Assembly (NCBI RefSeq): GCF_004006295.1
Contig: NZ_CP026095.1
Coordinates: 3,396,001 to 3,460,000 of the forward strand
Length of the DNA stretch: 64,000 nucleotides
Source: Peribacillus asahii
Lineage (GTDB): Bacteria > Bacillota > Bacilli > Bacillales > DSM-1321
Reading direction: 5' to 3'
The notes under the pieces are model-generated. The model was not told the origin of the DNA. It saw nothing but the letters and a program-made list of their open reading frames with translations, and did no database searches. The position numbers and the translations under genes were made by a program. Position 1 is the first letter of the stretch. The number at the start of each line of letters is the position of its first letter. This document shows, one piece after another, positions 20,515-30,886 of the stretch.

Positions 20515-21612
20515 TTATTTACGACGATTTAAAATATGTTTTTCATTTTGTATAAATTGACTGCGTGAATATCTCATTCTAGCAATCCGTTCCTCTGCCA
20601 TACGATTAGCAGCCTTATATGTTGGAATGTTGTCGCGCTTTGCAATCTCAAACACTTTAGTAATATTATCATAAATGTTCTCTACTTTCTTTAATGTGCG
20701 CTCACGATTATAACCTATTAGCTCATCTGCTACGTTAATTACTCCGCCAGCATTAATGACATAATCGGGAGCATAAATAATCCCTTTTTCATGAAGTTGT
20801 TCGCCATGAAGCGAGTTCTTTAATTGGTTATTCGCTGATCCGGCAATTACTTTTGCTTTTATGGTCGGAATGGTTTCATCATTCAGAACAGCACCCAGAG
20901 CACAAGGAGCATAAATATCACAATCTACATCATAAATCTCTGCTGGTTCAACCGCTTTTGCTCCAAATTCATTTACCGCTCGCTGAACAGCAGCTTGCTG
21001 AATATCTGTTACAATCAACTGCGCTCCTTCTTCATAAAGATGACGGCATAAATGATAGGCAACATTCCCCACGCCTTGGACGGCGACTGTTTTTCCTGCT
21101 AAAGAATCAGTACCGAATGCTTCCTTTGCTGCAGCCTTCATCCCTCGATATACACCATAAGCGGTCATCGGAGATGGATTCCCCGAAGAACCAAAGGCAG
21201 GTGATATTCCTGTTACATAATCCGTCTCTTCATGAATAAGATCCATATCCTCTACAGTCGTCCCTACATCTTCTGCCGTAATATAGCGTCCATTTAAACC
21301 TTGGATATAACGTCCAAATGCACGAAACATAGCTTCGTTTTTATCCGTATGTGGATTTCCAATAATTACGGCTTTTCCCCCGCCTAAATTCAAACCAGCT
21401 GCCGCATTTTTATATGTCATCCCTCTTGCTAATCTAAGCGCATCTTCAATTGCAGCTTCTTCAGATGGATACATCCACATTCGAGTACCACCAAGGGCAG
21501 GGCCTAATGTTGTATCATGAATCGCAATAATAGCCTTTAAGCCCGATTGTTTATCCTGGCAAAAAACAACTTGTTCATAATCATATTTCTCAAGATATTG
21601 AAACATTTCCAT
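20515..21612 (-). CDS. bcd: Leucine (branched-chain amino acid) dehydrogenase
   Basis: 365-residue NAD-dependent Glu/Leu/Phe/Val dehydrogenase that deaminates Leu, Val and Ile to the 2-oxoacids used by the Bkd complex. Catalytic lysines are in GGTRMWMY...[18 protein letters not shown] (LGGGKAV near residue 80), the NAD motif is [11 protein letters not shown] near 185. Start at ATG 21610-21612 ([14 protein letters not shown]) with GGGGG 8 bases upstream gives the usual length; the frame is open 20 codons further. First gene of the operon, directly behind a sigma-54 promoter. In B. subtilis ptb precedes and buk follows bcd; both are missing here. Confidence 0.95.
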   Translation of the reverse strand: MEMFQYLEKYDYEQVVFCQDKQSGLKAIIAIHDTTLGPALGGTRMWMYPSEEAAIEDALRLARGMTYKNAAAGLNLGGGKAVIIGNPHTDKNEAMFRAFGRYIQGLNGRYITAEDVGTTVEDMDLIHEETDYVTGISPAFGSSGNPSPMTAYGVYRGMKAAAKEAFGTDSLAGKTVAVQGVGNVAYHLCRHLYEEGAQLIVTDIQQAAVQRAVNEFGAKAVEPAEIYDVDCDIYAPCALGAVLNDETIPTIKAKVIAGSANNQLKNSLHGEQLHEKGIIYAPDYVINAGGVINVADELIGYNRERTLKKVENIYDNITKVFEIAKRDNIPTYKAANRMAEERIARMRYSRSQFIQNEKHILNRRK

Positions 21613-21713
21613 AGTAAAATCCCCCGGAAGATGTATTTTCATTTTGTATTGATTAAAATATGAATAGTTCATTCACATGGTTAACCTGAAATAAACTTCT
21701 CACCCATATAACA

Positions 21714-21729
21714 CGCAAGTTTAATGCCA
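21714..21729 (-). promoter_or_regulatory. Sigma-54 (SigL) -24/-12 promoter of the bcd-bkd operon
   Basis: The minus strand reads TGGCAT-TAAAC-TTGCG, matching TGGCAC-N5-TTGCA with the invariant GG and GC exactly 10 bases apart. It lies about 100 bases upstream of the bcd start and just after the bkdR terminator. The neighbouring activator BkdR carries the GAFTGA sigma-54 contact loop. Repeated TTGCAC/TGCAA elements at 21858-21899 could be the activator site, but this is a guess. Confidence 0.85.
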
Positions 21730-21785
21730 CTATATGTAATTTCCGTATAAATTATATAAAAGAAGTCTCTCTCCTTGTATTCATA

Positions 21786-21825
21786 AGAAAAAAAAGAAGA
21801 TGCTGAATAGGTTCACAGCATCTTT
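21786..21825 (-). terminator. Terminator of bkdR
   Basis: AAGATGCTG / CAGCATCTT with a 10-base loop followed by eight T on the minus strand, about 65 bases past the bkdR stop. Confidence 0.92.
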
Positions 21826-21888
21826 CTGTACACTCTCGTTCGTAAAATGTACCATTTTTTGCACAGTTAAGCAATATATTTCATGCAA

Positions 21889-23601
21889 TCATTTGCACAA
21901 ATTAGTTTTCTCCATTTTATAATATAAGCTTCTTACCGAAATCCCTAATGATTTAGCGGCCAATGTTTTATTGCCTTTAAAGGTTTGTAACGCTTGTTGA
22001 ATTACTTTCGCTTCATAAGCTCCGACCATCTCATTTAATGAGTCACCGCTTTTAAAAGAAGGTGTAAACAATACAGCGGATTCCTTTGAAGGCTCAGCAC
22101 TTGTACCTACTAAATTGGGAATATGCTTGGCCTCAATTACTTGTTCATTGAGCTTCATTAAAATAATCGCTCGTCCTAAAATATTCTCTAACTCCCGAAC
22201 ATTGCCTGGCCAATCATACTGCCTCAATTTCTCAATCGCATCTTCTGAGATTCCTTCAATGCCTCGTCCATATTCTTGATTAATCTTATGAATTAAAGGC
22301 TCTGCTAACTCCTTCATTTCCCCTTTTCTTTTTCTTAGAGGAGCAATAAAAATAGGCATACGATTCAACCGAAAATAAAGATCTTCTCGAAAAGTCCCAT
22401 TTTTAATAGATTGTTCTAAATCAATATTCGTTGCAGCAATGACACGTACATTAATCGGAATTGGTTTTGTTCCGCCAACTCTCATAATTTCGCGCTCTTG
22501 CAGTACGCGAAGCAGCTTTGCTTGAATCTTTGGAGTTAACTCGCCGATTTCATCTAAAAATAAACTGCCATGATTTGCTTCCTCAAAAAAGCCAATTTTC
22601 CCGCCGCGTTTTGCACCTGTAAACGCCCCATCCTCATAGCCAAACAGCTCGCTTTCCAACAAAGATTCCGAAACAGCCGCACAATTGACACGTATAAATT
22701 TATTAAATTTCCGATCGCTCTCATTATGAATCGCATGAGCAAATAGCTCTTTTCCTGTTCCTGATTCACCGCGCAGCAGCACCGTTGCTGGCGTTTTCGC
22801 AGAAAGTTTAGCTTGTTCAATTGCCAGCACCATATCATCGGACTGTCCAATAATATCCTCAAAAGAATATTTCGCTTGTAATGTTCGGATAAGTCGTTGA
22901 GCATACTTTAATTCAGTCGTTAATTTTTGAATTTCAGATACATCATGTATAACCCCAACACTTCCCTTCAATTCCCCATCTACAATAATAGGAGCCACAT
23001 TGACAATAACTTCTTTTCGTCTTGGACCAACACACATATTGACACCACGAACAGGTTTTCTCGTTTCTAGTACTTGCATATGCATGCTGTCACCTTCATA
23101 AATATCCGTTGTCGCAGGTTTACCAATCACCTGTTCCTTCCTCAATCCGGTAATCCTCGTATAAGCTGGATTGATTAGCAACCCGCGTCCTTGTTCATCT
23201 ACTACGGAAATAGCTTCATCGCTCGATTGGATAATCGCCTCAAGCATCGTATTCGACTCTGTCTTTAATTTATTTATAAGCTGTTGTTTTTCTTTCGACA
23301 ATTTAGCGATAATCTGCGCTACACTGCCAGGAATCAGCAATGCTTCATGACCTTTCTCCCTTCTTATCTCTTGAAAAACGGACTCATTTCCCGATGTATC
23401 GATAATAATGTCTGCCTTATTTGTATATTCATTCTTCCATGATAATGCTGTAGGAATATGGAAACCCCGCGCTAACTGCATCCCGGGTGCTTCTCGATTA
23501 ATATCTACCATACAGAGAACCGAAAAAGCATCACTTTCTAAAAGAATGTTCAAAAGGGTTGTGCCTCCCTGGCCCGCGCCGACAATCATGACGTTCTGCA
23601 T
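21889..23601 (-). CDS. bkdR: Sigma-54-dependent activator of the bkd operon
   Basis: 570-residue enhancer-binding protein. N-terminal about 100 residues form a Rossmann-like domain ([13 protein letters not shown]), a PAS domain spans roughly 115-225, and the AAA+ domain follows with Walker A GESGTGKE, the sigma-54 contact loop GAFTGA, Walker [10 protein letters not shown] and an arginine finger region. A Fis-type helix-turn-helix ([20 protein letters not shown]) ends the protein. The N-terminal domain could sense a nucleotide or acyl-CoA-type ligand; that is inference. Divergent from yqzF, upstream of bcd as in B. subtilis. Confidence 0.93.
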   Translation of the reverse strand: MQNVMIVGAGQGGTTLLNILLESDAFSVLCMVDINREAPGMQLARGFHIPTALSWKNEYTNKADIIIDTSGNESVFQEIRREKGHEALLIPGSVAQIIAKLSKEKQQLINKLKTESNTMLEAIIQSSDEAISVVDEQGRGLLINPAYTRITGLRKEQVIGKPATTDIYEGDSMHMQVLETRKPVRGVNMCVGPRRKEVIVNVAPIIVDGELKGSVGVIHDVSEIQKLTTELKYAQRLIRTLQAKYSFEDIIGQSDDMVLAIEQAKLSAKTPATVLLRGESGTGKELFAHAIHNESDRKFNKFIRVNCAAVSESLLESELFGYEDGAFTGAKRGGKIGFFEEANHGSLFLDEIGELTPKIQAKLLRVLQEREIMRVGGTKPIPINVRVIAATNIDLEQSIKNGTFREDLYFRLNRMPIFIAPLRKRKGEMKELAEPLIHKINQEYGRGIEGISEDAIEKLRQYDWPGNVRELENILGRAIILMKLNEQVIEAKHIPNLVGTSAEPSKESAVLFTPSFKSGDSLNEMVGAYEAKVIQQALQTFKGNKTLAAKSLGISVRSLYYKMEKTNLCK

Positions 23602-23731
23602 CTAGGTCACTCCTCTCCCTGCAAAAAAATAGTCTACCTCTATTTTAATCCTTATATTAGAAACTTGACAAATAATACATATTCTTTATCATTTTTATTA
23701 TAAAGGAAACTATTAGAAGGGATTTGACCAA

Positions 23732-23977
23732 ATGAAACGTTTAATCGCTTTTACAATCCTGTTTATCCCCGGAGCATTGGCCGCTTACGGTATTAAGCTC
23801 ATGAGAGATATGTTATTCGCCATTCAACAACCGCCTTATCCTGCGCTTTGGGTACAATCTATAGCCGGTCTTCTATTTACAATTGGCGGCATTGCCTTTA
23901 TAGCTGGATTTATTCTTCACCGTGATCGTAAACGTCATAAAGTTCAAAGTCGGTTTGATAAAATGAAACTGCCTTAA
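23732..23977 (+). CDS. yqzF: DUF2627 membrane protein YqzF
   Basis: 81-residue protein with two hydrophobic helices (LIAFTILFIPGALAAYGI and SIAGLLFTIGGIAFIAGFIL) and a basic C-terminal tail (HRDRKRHK). Preceded by GAAGGGA upstream of the ATG. Same position (between bkdR and glpQ/yqiK) and orientation as B. subtilis yqzF. Function unknown. Confidence 0.88.
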   Translation: MKRLIAFTILFIPGALAAYGIKLMRDMLFAIQQPPYPALWVQSIAGLLFTIGGIAFIAGFILHRDRKRHKVQSRFDKMKLP

Positions 23978-23982
23978 ATCAT

Positions 23983-24012
23983 AAAAGACCGAGCTCTGTT
24001 GCTCGGTCTTTA
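23983..24012. terminator. Bidirectional terminator between yqzF and the glpQ-like gene
   Basis: Perfect AAGACCGAGC / GCTCGGTCTT stem with a 6-base loop, flanked by A on one side and T on the other, serving two convergent genes. Confidence 0.92.
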
Positions 24013-24750
24013 ATTCGTCATAGAAATCAACCGGTCCCTTACTTGTTTAGCAAGTTTAGGATCATCTGTAATAATGCCGCTACAGCCTTTCTCAAAAAAA
24101 TGTTTCATTTGTGCTTCTGTATTAATCGTATAAGGCCGGATGGCTACCCCTGCATCCAATGACTCTTTAATGATTACATCATGAGCAACTCGAAATTGAG
24201 GGTGAATTCCTTTGGCAGCAATGGACTTTGCATAAATCCATGGCATAAAGATTCCATCTCGATAAATAGGAGCTGTCTCTATGTCAGGAGCTAAGCGATA
24301 ACAATAGACAAGGCTATAATGGTTAAAGGAAGCTAAGACAACTCTATTTTCAAACCCGTACATTCGAATTAATTGAATCACTTTTTCCTCTAATCCAGGA
24401 TATTCAAAGACCGTGTTTTTCAATTCAATAATACAGCTTAATTGATTACTTTGAAGCCAATCAAATAGTTCCACTAATGTAGGAATCTTTTCAAATACCG
24501 ATTTCGCTTTATGCCCAAAACTAGCATTTAACTTTTTTAACTCACTTAATTTCCAATCCTTTACATACCCCTTTACTCCAGTCGTTCTATTTAGTTTCTC
24601 GTCATGAATAATGACAACTTCTCCATCCGCGGATAATTGCACATCTACTTCTATTCCATCCGCTCCCACTCGCTGTGCCTCTATAAATGCAACCATTGTA
24701 TTTTCCGGGTGTGTGCTTGCTGCTCCTCGATGGGCAATAATATGCATCAT
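24010..24750 (-). CDS. yqiK: Glycerophosphodiester phosphodiesterase (YqiK type)
   Basis: 246-residue cytosolic GDPD-family enzyme hydrolysing glycerophosphodiesters to glycerol-3-phosphate and an alcohol. Catalytic motif HRGAASTHPENTMVAF at the N-terminus (general acid/base histidines), GIEVDVQLSADGEVVIIHD with metal-binding E and D, and late IIELKNT. No signal peptide. ATG 24748-24750 with GGAGGG 8 bases upstream is the best of three start options (GTG 24756, ATG 24747). Confidence 0.92.
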   Translation of the reverse strand: MMHIIAHRGAASTHPENTMVAFIEAQRVGADGIEVDVQLSADGEVVIIHDEKLNRTTGVKGYVKDWKLSELKKLNASFGHKAKSVFEKIPTLVELFDWLQSNQLSCIIELKNTVFEYPGLEEKVIQLIRMYGFENRVVLASFNHYSLVYCYRLAPDIETAPIYRDGIFMPWIYAKSIAAKGIHPQFRVAHDVIIKESLDAGVAIRPYTINTEAQMKHFFEKGCSGIITDDPKLAKQVRDRLISMTN

Positions 24751-24822
24751 AAACACTTCCCTCCCTTCATAAAAATCACTATCTTTTCATTTTTATGAAG
24801 AGAGATAAGCATTTAATAATGG

Positions 24823-26400
24823 TTATTTTTCAAAGTGCATATTATTGTCTTGTACAAAAAACGTTCCTTTCGTCGATTCTACTAGCTTCTTCCTCATACT
24901 TTTAATTTGTAAATTTGTATCTGGATAAGCAACTTGTCCAATCGTAATTTCTCCATCACCCTTCGATTCGAGGATTCCCATTAATACCTTACGCTTTTGG
25001 TCAAACTTAAAAATATCTTCGGTAATTTTTTCAAATTCTAATGTCGTTTGCTCATATTGTTTATTTTGGACAGCATTAAGTTCATCCATAAAGGTATCGT
25101 ACACATTTAATCGTTCTTTAATATCCTCAAGTTCTTGAATTTTTGTTTTATAATGAATCAATATTTCATTTAACTCTTCTTTCAGCTGATTACGATTGAA
25201 GCCTTCTACATGAATAAACGTTTTACGTTCCATTTGATTTCCGATAACCCCTGCTCTTACTTTCCCACGCGCCTCAATCACGCCTCCAATTAATTTACCG
25301 TACTGTTCGTCTGTTATAATATTTTGTCCCTTTAATGTACTGCCCAGTGAATAATAACCGATATGAATATTTCCCCCAGCCTCTAAACAACATTCATTTG
25401 CATGCTTAACGTAAATATTTCTCCCTGCAGCAATTTTGGATTTACCTTTTCCAAAAATACCACCTTTAATAAAGACATCTCCTAGCTTTGATTCAATCAT
25501 TTCAACATTGCCCACACCAAGCTCACCTAAAATCGAAATGTCTTTCGTTGCAGTGACTGAAAAACCGTCCAATACTGTTCCTTTAATTGTCACATTTCCA
25601 TCAAAATTAATATTTCCTGTCTCTACGCCAACATCCCCCTCAATGATAAAGTGATTTCCGACGGTGACTTTTCCTGAATGAAATTCGACTACACCATTTA
25701 TTAAAGCGCGAAGAACAATCTTTCCATCCTCTTTAAAAGCACCCACTGTTTTTGGATCATAGAGAAGCTTTTTATTTTTACCATTTGGAATAATGACATA
25801 TTCCCCTGTAATTCTTTTTCCAGGAATCGAGCTGGTTGGAGGAATTTTCTCTCCAAGCCAATCCCCTTTTTTTACTTGATCCAAGAAGTTCATATCATAA
25901 TAATCAGCTTTCCCATTATCACGAATGGCAGGCTTTCGTTCTGAACGTTTATAGTATGTAATCACTGCATCACTTCCGGGCACAGGTTCTTGCCCTTTAG
26001 CAATCACAATACTTTCATTCACAACTAGCTCATTTTGAATTACATGTATTAGAATCCCTTTCGTAATTTTCTCTTGATTAAGATGGTTGAATATATCGGA
26101 GACGATTTCGGAGTAATGCTGGTGAAGGTATTGATTTGTACAATTCAATTTTATAGAAGCAGACATTTTGTCTGAAGTAATTCCCCATTCAATAATTGGT
26201 TTTTTTCTGCCTGCACGAACTTTACTACCACTCGCAGCTGTAATTGCATCATTAATGCTCTTCAAATCTAAATCTAATTGTGGATTTTGAACCATAATCG
26301 AATGAATCTGCAAAAACGAGCAACCTTTTTGGTAGACGGTTAAATAAATGAGCCCATCTTCTTCCTCTAATAACATTTCATCATTTTTTTCGATAATCAT
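24823..26400 (-). CDS. DUF342 / FapA-family polymer-forming protein
   Basis: 525-residue protein of the DUF342 (FapA) family. The N-terminal half is a mixed alpha/beta region; the centre (about 180-400) is a repetitive beta-helix-like stretch with periodic V/I and G (KVTVGNHFIIEGDVGVETGN, NVTIKGTV, DISILGELGVGNVE); residues 415-490 are a predicted coiled coil. Start at ATG 26398-26400 with GGAGGT six bases upstream. Relatives are found in Firmicutes and gamma-proteobacteria, in Vibrio linked to polar localisation. Single gene between glpQ-like and spo0A; function not established here. Confidence 0.82.
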   Translation of the reverse strand: MIIEKNDEMLLEEEDGLIYLTVYQKGCSFLQIHSIMVQNPQLDLDLKSINDAITAASGSKVRAGRKKPIIEWGITSDKMSASIKLNCTNQYLHQHYSEIVSDIFNHLNQEKITKGILIHVIQNELVVNESIVIAKGQEPVPGSDAVITYYKRSERKPAIRDNGKADYYDMNFLDQVKKGDWLGEKIPPTSSIPGKRITGEYVIIPNGKNKKLLYDPKTVGAFKEDGKIVLRALINGVVEFHSGKVTVGNHFIIEGDVGVETGNINFDGNVTIKGTVLDGFSVTATKDISILGELGVGNVEMIESKLGDVFIKGGIFGKGKSKIAAGRNIYVKHANECCLEAGGNIHIGYYSLGSTLKGQNIITDEQYGKLIGGVIEARGKVRAGVIGNQMERKTFIHVEGFNRNQLKEELNEILIHYKTKIQELEDIKERLNVYDTFMDELNAVQNKQYEQTTLEFEKITEDIFKFDQKRKVLMGILESKGDGEITIGQVAYPDTNLQIKSMRKKLVESTKGTFFVQDNNMHFEK

Positions 26401-26518
26401 AGAAGTACCTCCATTAACCAACTTTTGAACTATTTACATATTATTATATAACAATCGAGTCAGAAATTTTGACTAAATTATGAATAATTTGTACTAATCC
26501 ATAAGTAAGCGTTATCAA

Positions 26519-26555
26519 AAAAATAATCCCCAATAACTATAAGTACTGGGGATTC
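26519..26555 (-). terminator. Terminator of spo0A
   Basis: AATCCCC / GGGGATT stem followed by ATTTTTTT on the minus strand, ten bases after the spo0A stop. Confidence 0.88.
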
Positions 26556-26564
26556 CTAACTCTC

Positions 26565-27353
26565 TCATGAAGCTTTATGTTCTAAGCGAAGCTTGTCTGC
26601 TACCATTGCAATAAATTCAGAATTCGTCGGTTTAGCTTTTGTCATACTGACCGTATAGCCAAACAAAGATGAAATTGATTCAATATTTCCTCGGCTCCAA
26701 GCAACCTCAATCGCATGTCGAATAGCTCGCTCTACTCGGCTTGCTGTTGTATTATATTTCTTAGCAATATCAGGATATAATACTTTTGTAATCGAGCCCA
26801 ATAATTCTATATCATTGTAAACCATTGCAATAGCTTCCCTTAAATACAAATATCCTTTAATATGGGCAGGTACACCAATCTCATGGATAATGCTTGTAAT
26901 ACTCGCATCGAGATTTTTCGGTTTTGCTTCCGGTTGTGTACGATAGGCTGTTTGTGTCGTATTCTTCATAACCACTTGCCCTTTTCCGCTCACCTGACGA
27001 ATATGGTTTACTAAACTCTCTAGATCGAACGGTTTTAATATAAAATAAGCCGCTCCTAAATCGACTGCTTTTTTTGTAACATCTTCTTGACCAAATGCAG
27101 TCAGCATGATGACATGGGGCATCGTTCCCCTTTGTTCGCGCAATTTTTCAAGCACACCTAACCCATCTAAATGAGGCATAATAATATCGAGAATCAAAAT
27201 ATCAGGATGAACGTTTTCTAGCATATTTAGACATTCCTGCCCATTATGTGCAACAGCCATGACTTCCATATCGTCCTGAGCTGATATATATTCTTCTAAT
27301 AAAGCCACAAGCTCTCTATTATCGTCCACAACGCACACTTTAATTTTTTTCAC
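26565..27353 (-). CDS. spo0A: Sporulation master regulator Spo0A
   Basis: 262-residue response regulator at the end of the sporulation phosphorelay. Receiver domain 1-125 with acidic pocket VVDDNRE, phospho-acceptor aspartate in [11 protein letters not shown] (about residue 55), and the conserved lysine in FILKPFD. A Gln/Pro-rich hinge leads to the DNA-binding domain with its recognition helix in [21 protein letters not shown]. Length and sequence are standard. It has its own promoter region (27354-27585) containing a 0A box. Confidence 0.98.
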   Translation of the reverse strand: MKKIKVCVVDDNRELVALLEEYISAQDDMEVMAVAHNGQECLNMLENVHPDILILDIIMPHLDGLGVLEKLREQRGTMPHVIMLTAFGQEDVTKKAVDLGAAYFILKPFDLESLVNHIRQVSGKGQVVMKNTTQTAYRTQPEAKPKNLDASITSIIHEIGVPAHIKGYLYLREAIAMVYNDIELLGSITKVLYPDIAKKYNTTASRVERAIRHAIEVAWSRGNIESISSLFGYTVSMTKAKPTNSEFIAMVADKLRLEHKAS

Positions 27354-27395
27354 GCTTGATTTCCTCCTCTACTATAAATTGGTCTTGTTTTTCTT

Positions 27396-27402
27396 TTCGA
27401 CA
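27396..27402 (-). promoter_or_regulatory. 0A box in the spo0A promoter region
   Basis: TGTCGAA, a perfect Spo0A-binding core, lies on the minus strand about 45 bases upstream of the spo0A start, consistent with the known autoregulation of spo0A in Bacillus. A TTGACA at about 27495-27500 could be a vegetative -35 element, but no good -10 follows. The rest of 27403-27689 shows no gene. Confidence 0.6.
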
Positions 27403-27689
27403 ATAGAAACAAAATACCTTTTATTTTTAGGAAAATAATGAAAAATAATATTTTTCTCCAGATTTCTACTAATTTTAACTTTTCTTACTAAACACATTTA
27501 AAAGTTGTCAAAAAAAGCTTTACTGCAATATATTTTATCATAAAATCTTGTCTATTTACTAAACCTTTTCTTCTTACTTAACAGCCTACCCTAAAAATAA
27601 GCAGTCTACAAAGGCAAAAAGTCTGTAATTTTTTTTGTCCAGGCGGAAAAATTTATACGCATGCGTTCTGTAACGCCGTTGATTAAACA

Positions 27690-27720
27690 TACAAAAATAA
27701 AAGAAGGCGAACATTCGCCC
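27690..27720 (-). terminator. Terminator of spoIVB
   Basis: Short GGCGAA / TTCGCC stem with a 2-base loop followed by TTCTTTTATTTTT on the minus strand, a few bases past the spoIVB stop. Confidence 0.8.
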
Positions 27721-27724
27721 CCCT

Positions 27725-29020
27725 TTAACTCGCCTTATTAACGACTGGTTTTTCATAAATATTAATGCCTGCTTCATTTAACATCCATTCGATATGAACA
27801 CCGTATCCGCTTGTAGGATCATTAACGAATACATGGGTTACTGCACCAACTAATTTCCCATTTTGAATAATTGGACTTCCACTCATGCCTTGAACAATCC
27901 CACCTGTTTTCTTTAAAAGCTCCTTGTCAGTTACTTTTAATACCATTCCCTTAATAGCCGGGAATTTTTGTGGAATGGAACTAACTATTTCTACATTAAA
28001 TTCCTCTACTTCTGATCCCTCGACAACCGTTAAAATTTTCGCTGGACCTTCCTTTACTTCATGAGAAAGGGTAATAGGCATCTCCTTATCCATAATTCCA
28101 TTATCAATTTGTTGATTTAATTTTCCAAAAATACCGAATGGACTATTACGATTAATATTCCCTATTACTTCTCGATTCGATGAAAAACGAGCAAGTTTTT
28201 CTCCGGGATCACCGTTGCTCCCTTTTTCAATAGATGTAACAGTCGATTGAACAACTTGTCCATCTTTGACAACAATCGGCATTTTCGTATCCATATCAGA
28301 AATAACATGTCCGAGTGCTCCATATTTTTTAGAAGATGGATGATAAAAGGTCATCGTTCCAATTCCTGCTGCGGAGTCACGGATGTACAGACCTAGTTTA
28401 TACGTTCCCTCGTTCTTATCTTTCAAAGGAAGTAAGGACGCTTTTAGTTTTTCTTGATTTCGTTGAATATCAAAATTCAACGGTTCACCTTTTTTTCCTG
28501 CTTCTTGAACAAAAGGAGTAACATCACCCATTTTTTTAATCGTTTGGCCATTAATTTTTGTGATAATGTCGCCAACTTGAATTTTAGCCGTTTCTCCAGG
28601 TGATTTTTTTCCTTCTGACGTAGCAACTAGATGATGACCAACAACGAGTACACCTAGTGTATTTAATTTTACACCAATAGATTGGCCCCCTGGGACTACT
28701 TTAAAATCTTCCAACACTTGAACATCTACTTTCTTAACCGGCAATCCGGCCACATCAAGAAGAAGTTCGTTTGTACCAGGCTTATCAGCATCTAACATGA
28801 TAGCCGAGTCATCTTTATGAATCGTAACACTAGCTGTACTTGCATTTACATGTTTAGCTGAAACAGGTAAGGATGTAGAAATATTATAGTGACTTCCCTC
28901 AAATAACACAAGGTGATTGGGAATTAAAAATACTTCACGCAATGGCTGGTATAACCCTAATGTTAATAGCGAAATCAGGAGAATTCCACCGATGACTTTG
29001 TTTAACATTGCAAACTTCAT
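27725..29020 (-). CDS. spoIVB: SpoIVB serine peptidase (S55), sigma-K checkpoint signal
   Basis: 431-residue forespore-secreted protease that cleaves SpoIVFA and so releases pro-sigma-K processing. An N-terminal membrane segment ([14 protein letters not shown]) is followed by a PDZ domain at about 105-195 ([18 protein letters not shown]) and an S55 peptidase domain with the active serine in GMSGSPIIQ (near residue 378) and GHVISD upstream. Adjacent to recN and spo0A as in B. subtilis. Confidence 0.97.
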   Translation of the reverse strand: MKFAMLNKVIGGILLISLLTLGLYQPLREVFLIPNHLVLFEGSHYNISTSLPVSAKHVNASTASVTIHKDDSAIMLDADKPGTNELLLDVAGLPVKKVDVQVLEDFKVVPGGQSIGVKLNTLGVLVVGHHLVATSEGKKSPGETAKIQVGDIITKINGQTIKKMGDVTPFVQEAGKKGEPLNFDIQRNQEKLKASLLPLKDKNEGTYKLGLYIRDSAAGIGTMTFYHPSSKKYGALGHVISDMDTKMPIVVKDGQVVQSTVTSIEKGSNGDPGEKLARFSSNREVIGNINRNSPFGIFGKLNQQIDNGIMDKEMPITLSHEVKEGPAKILTVVEGSEVEEFNVEIVSSIPQKFPAIKGMVLKVTDKELLKKTGGIVQGMSGSPIIQNGKLVGAVTHVFVNDPTSGYGVHIEWMLNEAGINIYEKPVVNKAS

Positions 29021-29107
29021 TTATACACTCTCCTCGCTATTTACACGCTTATGGCTACATCTTTAATTTAGCCTTCCTTACAATCATTTATAACCTCACA
29101 ACGAAAT

Positions 29108-29134
29108 AAAAGCTATCCGAATATGGATAGCTTT
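29108..29134 (-). terminator. Terminator of the argR-recN unit
   Basis: AAAAGCTATCC / GGATAGCTTTT perfect stem with a 5-base loop shortly after the recN stop. Confidence 0.92.
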
Positions 29135-29150
29135 TCAAGACATAGTTTTT

Positions 29151-30866
29151 TTAGGATGTGACTTTAATTTTATGAGCTTGTTGAATTAATTCATTAGCAT
29201 GTTGCTTCGTTAAATCAGTAATTTCAACACCAGCTATCATCCGGCCGATTTCTTTTATTTTTTCTTCCTCAGCTAATGGTGTAACAGATGTATGTGTTCT
29301 TCCTTCTGTCACTTTTTTAGCAATAAACAAATGCGTATCAGCCATTGCAGCGACTTGAGGTAAATGAGAAATACAAAGCACTTGAGAACCTGTAGCTACT
29401 TTGTAAATTTTTTCTCCAATCGATTGAGCAACTCGCCCGCTTACTCCTGTATCGACTTCATCAAAAATAATCGATGTAATCCCTTGATGCTGCGAAAAAA
29501 TACTTTTTAAAGCCAACATAATACGAGACATTTCACCGCCAGAGGCAATTTTCGATAACGGTTTTAGCGGTTCACCAGGATTCGTTGAAATATAAAACTC
29601 CATGACATCAAGTCCTGTTCGATTAATTTCTCTGTCGATTGTTTCATCAAATGTATGAGCCGTTTGATGAAAATGAGCTTCAAAAACAGTTTTTTCCATA
29701 TATAACTCTTTCAGTTCTTGCTTAATTTTTTTCGTTAATTGCTCTGCATAGGTTTGACGAAGACTCGATAAATGTTTGGCCTCAATGAGTAAATCTGCTT
29801 TAATCGAATTTAATTCCTTTTCCAGCTTAGCAATATGCGTTTCCCGATTAAGCAACGTTTCAATTTCTTCTTCAATCTTTGCTCCATATTCGACAATTTC
29901 CTCAATCGTACGTCCGTATTTACGTTTCAATTGGTTAATTTCATTTAGGCGCCCTTCAATAAAATCAATCCGTTCCGTATCAAAATCAAGAGAATCCAGC
30001 TGATCACGAATCGTTGAAATGGCATCTTCTAATAAAAAGTAACTATTTGAAACAATATCTGAACTATTCTTTAAAGATTCATCAAGGTTAGCTGCTTCTT
30101 CTAAATGATGCATCGCAATCGACAGCCAATCTAACCCATGCTGTTCACCATTCAAAGCATTGTAGCTCGTTTGCAGAGCTTCATGAATTTTTTCATAGTT
30201 ATTAATTTTTTTTCGTTCCTCAAGAAGCTGCTCGTCTTCGTGCAGCTTCAAATCAGCCTTTTGAATTTCATCAAATTGAAACTGAATTAAATCGAGTCGA
30301 TGCACCATTTGCTGCTCGTCCTGGCTGAGACTTTTTAACTGCTTCTGAGCAGTGTTATAGCGCTTATATAGCTTTTCATATTCCAAAAGCGCTAACATAA
30401 CCTCTTCCCCGCCAAATTGATCAAGTAAAGGTAAATGAAGACGTTCATCCATCAGCTCTTGATGTTCGTGCTGTCCATGAATATCGATAAGCGTTCGACC
30501 AATTTCACGTAACGTAGCGATGGTCACAAGCTTTCCGTTTACTCGACATACGCTTTTGCCACTCGTAGACATTTCTCGTCTTATAACAACCATGCCATCA
30601 CTTATATCAATCCCAAATTCCGATGCTTTAACAAAAACAGGGTGCTGCGGCTCATCAATTTGAAATAGCCCTTCGATTTCAGCCTTCGTTTCCCCATGTC
30701 GAATAAACTCTGCTGACCCGCGTCCCCCTACTAATAAGTGAACAGCATCAATAATAATGGACTTTCCCGCTCCCGTTTCTCCAGTTAGCACCGTTAAACC
30801 TTTTTCTAAAGAAATCGCTAAACTATCTATAATGGCAAAATTTTTAATCGATAATTCTGATAACAA
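29151..30866 (-). CDS. recN: DNA repair protein RecN
   Basis: 571-residue SMC-like ATPase acting early in double-strand break repair. Walker A GETGAGKS at residues 31-38, long central coiled coils (about 155-375, e.g. LERKKINNYEKIHEALQTSY-like heptads), signature ASGGEMSRIMLA and Walker B SIIFDEVDTGVSG near residue 470. Starts 20 bases after the argR stop, so probably co-transcribed. Confidence 0.96.
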   Translation of the reverse strand: MLSELSIKNFAIIDSLAISLEKGLTVLTGETGAGKSIIIDAVHLLVGGRGSAEFIRHGETKAEIEGLFQIDEPQHPVFVKASEFGIDISDGMVVIRREMSTSGKSVCRVNGKLVTIATLREIGRTLIDIHGQHEHQELMDERLHLPLLDQFGGEEVMLALLEYEKLYKRYNTAQKQLKSLSQDEQQMVHRLDLIQFQFDEIQKADLKLHEDEQLLEERKKINNYEKIHEALQTSYNALNGEQHGLDWLSIAMHHLEEAANLDESLKNSSDIVSNSYFLLEDAISTIRDQLDSLDFDTERIDFIEGRLNEINQLKRKYGRTIEEIVEYGAKIEEEIETLLNRETHIAKLEKELNSIKADLLIEAKHLSSLRQTYAEQLTKKIKQELKELYMEKTVFEAHFHQTAHTFDETIDREINRTGLDVMEFYISTNPGEPLKPLSKIASGGEMSRIMLALKSIFSQHQGITSIIFDEVDTGVSGRVAQSIGEKIYKVATGSQVLCISHLPQVAAMADTHLFIAKKVTEGRTHTSVTPLAEEEKIKEIGRMIAGVEITDLTKQHANELIQQAHKIKVTS

Positions 30867-30886
30867 AATTCCTCACTCCAAACCGT

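Noticed and set aside
27586..27777. 63-codon frame between spo0A and spoIVB
   Set aside because: It overlaps the spoIVB stop and terminator and has no homology or ribosome binding site.
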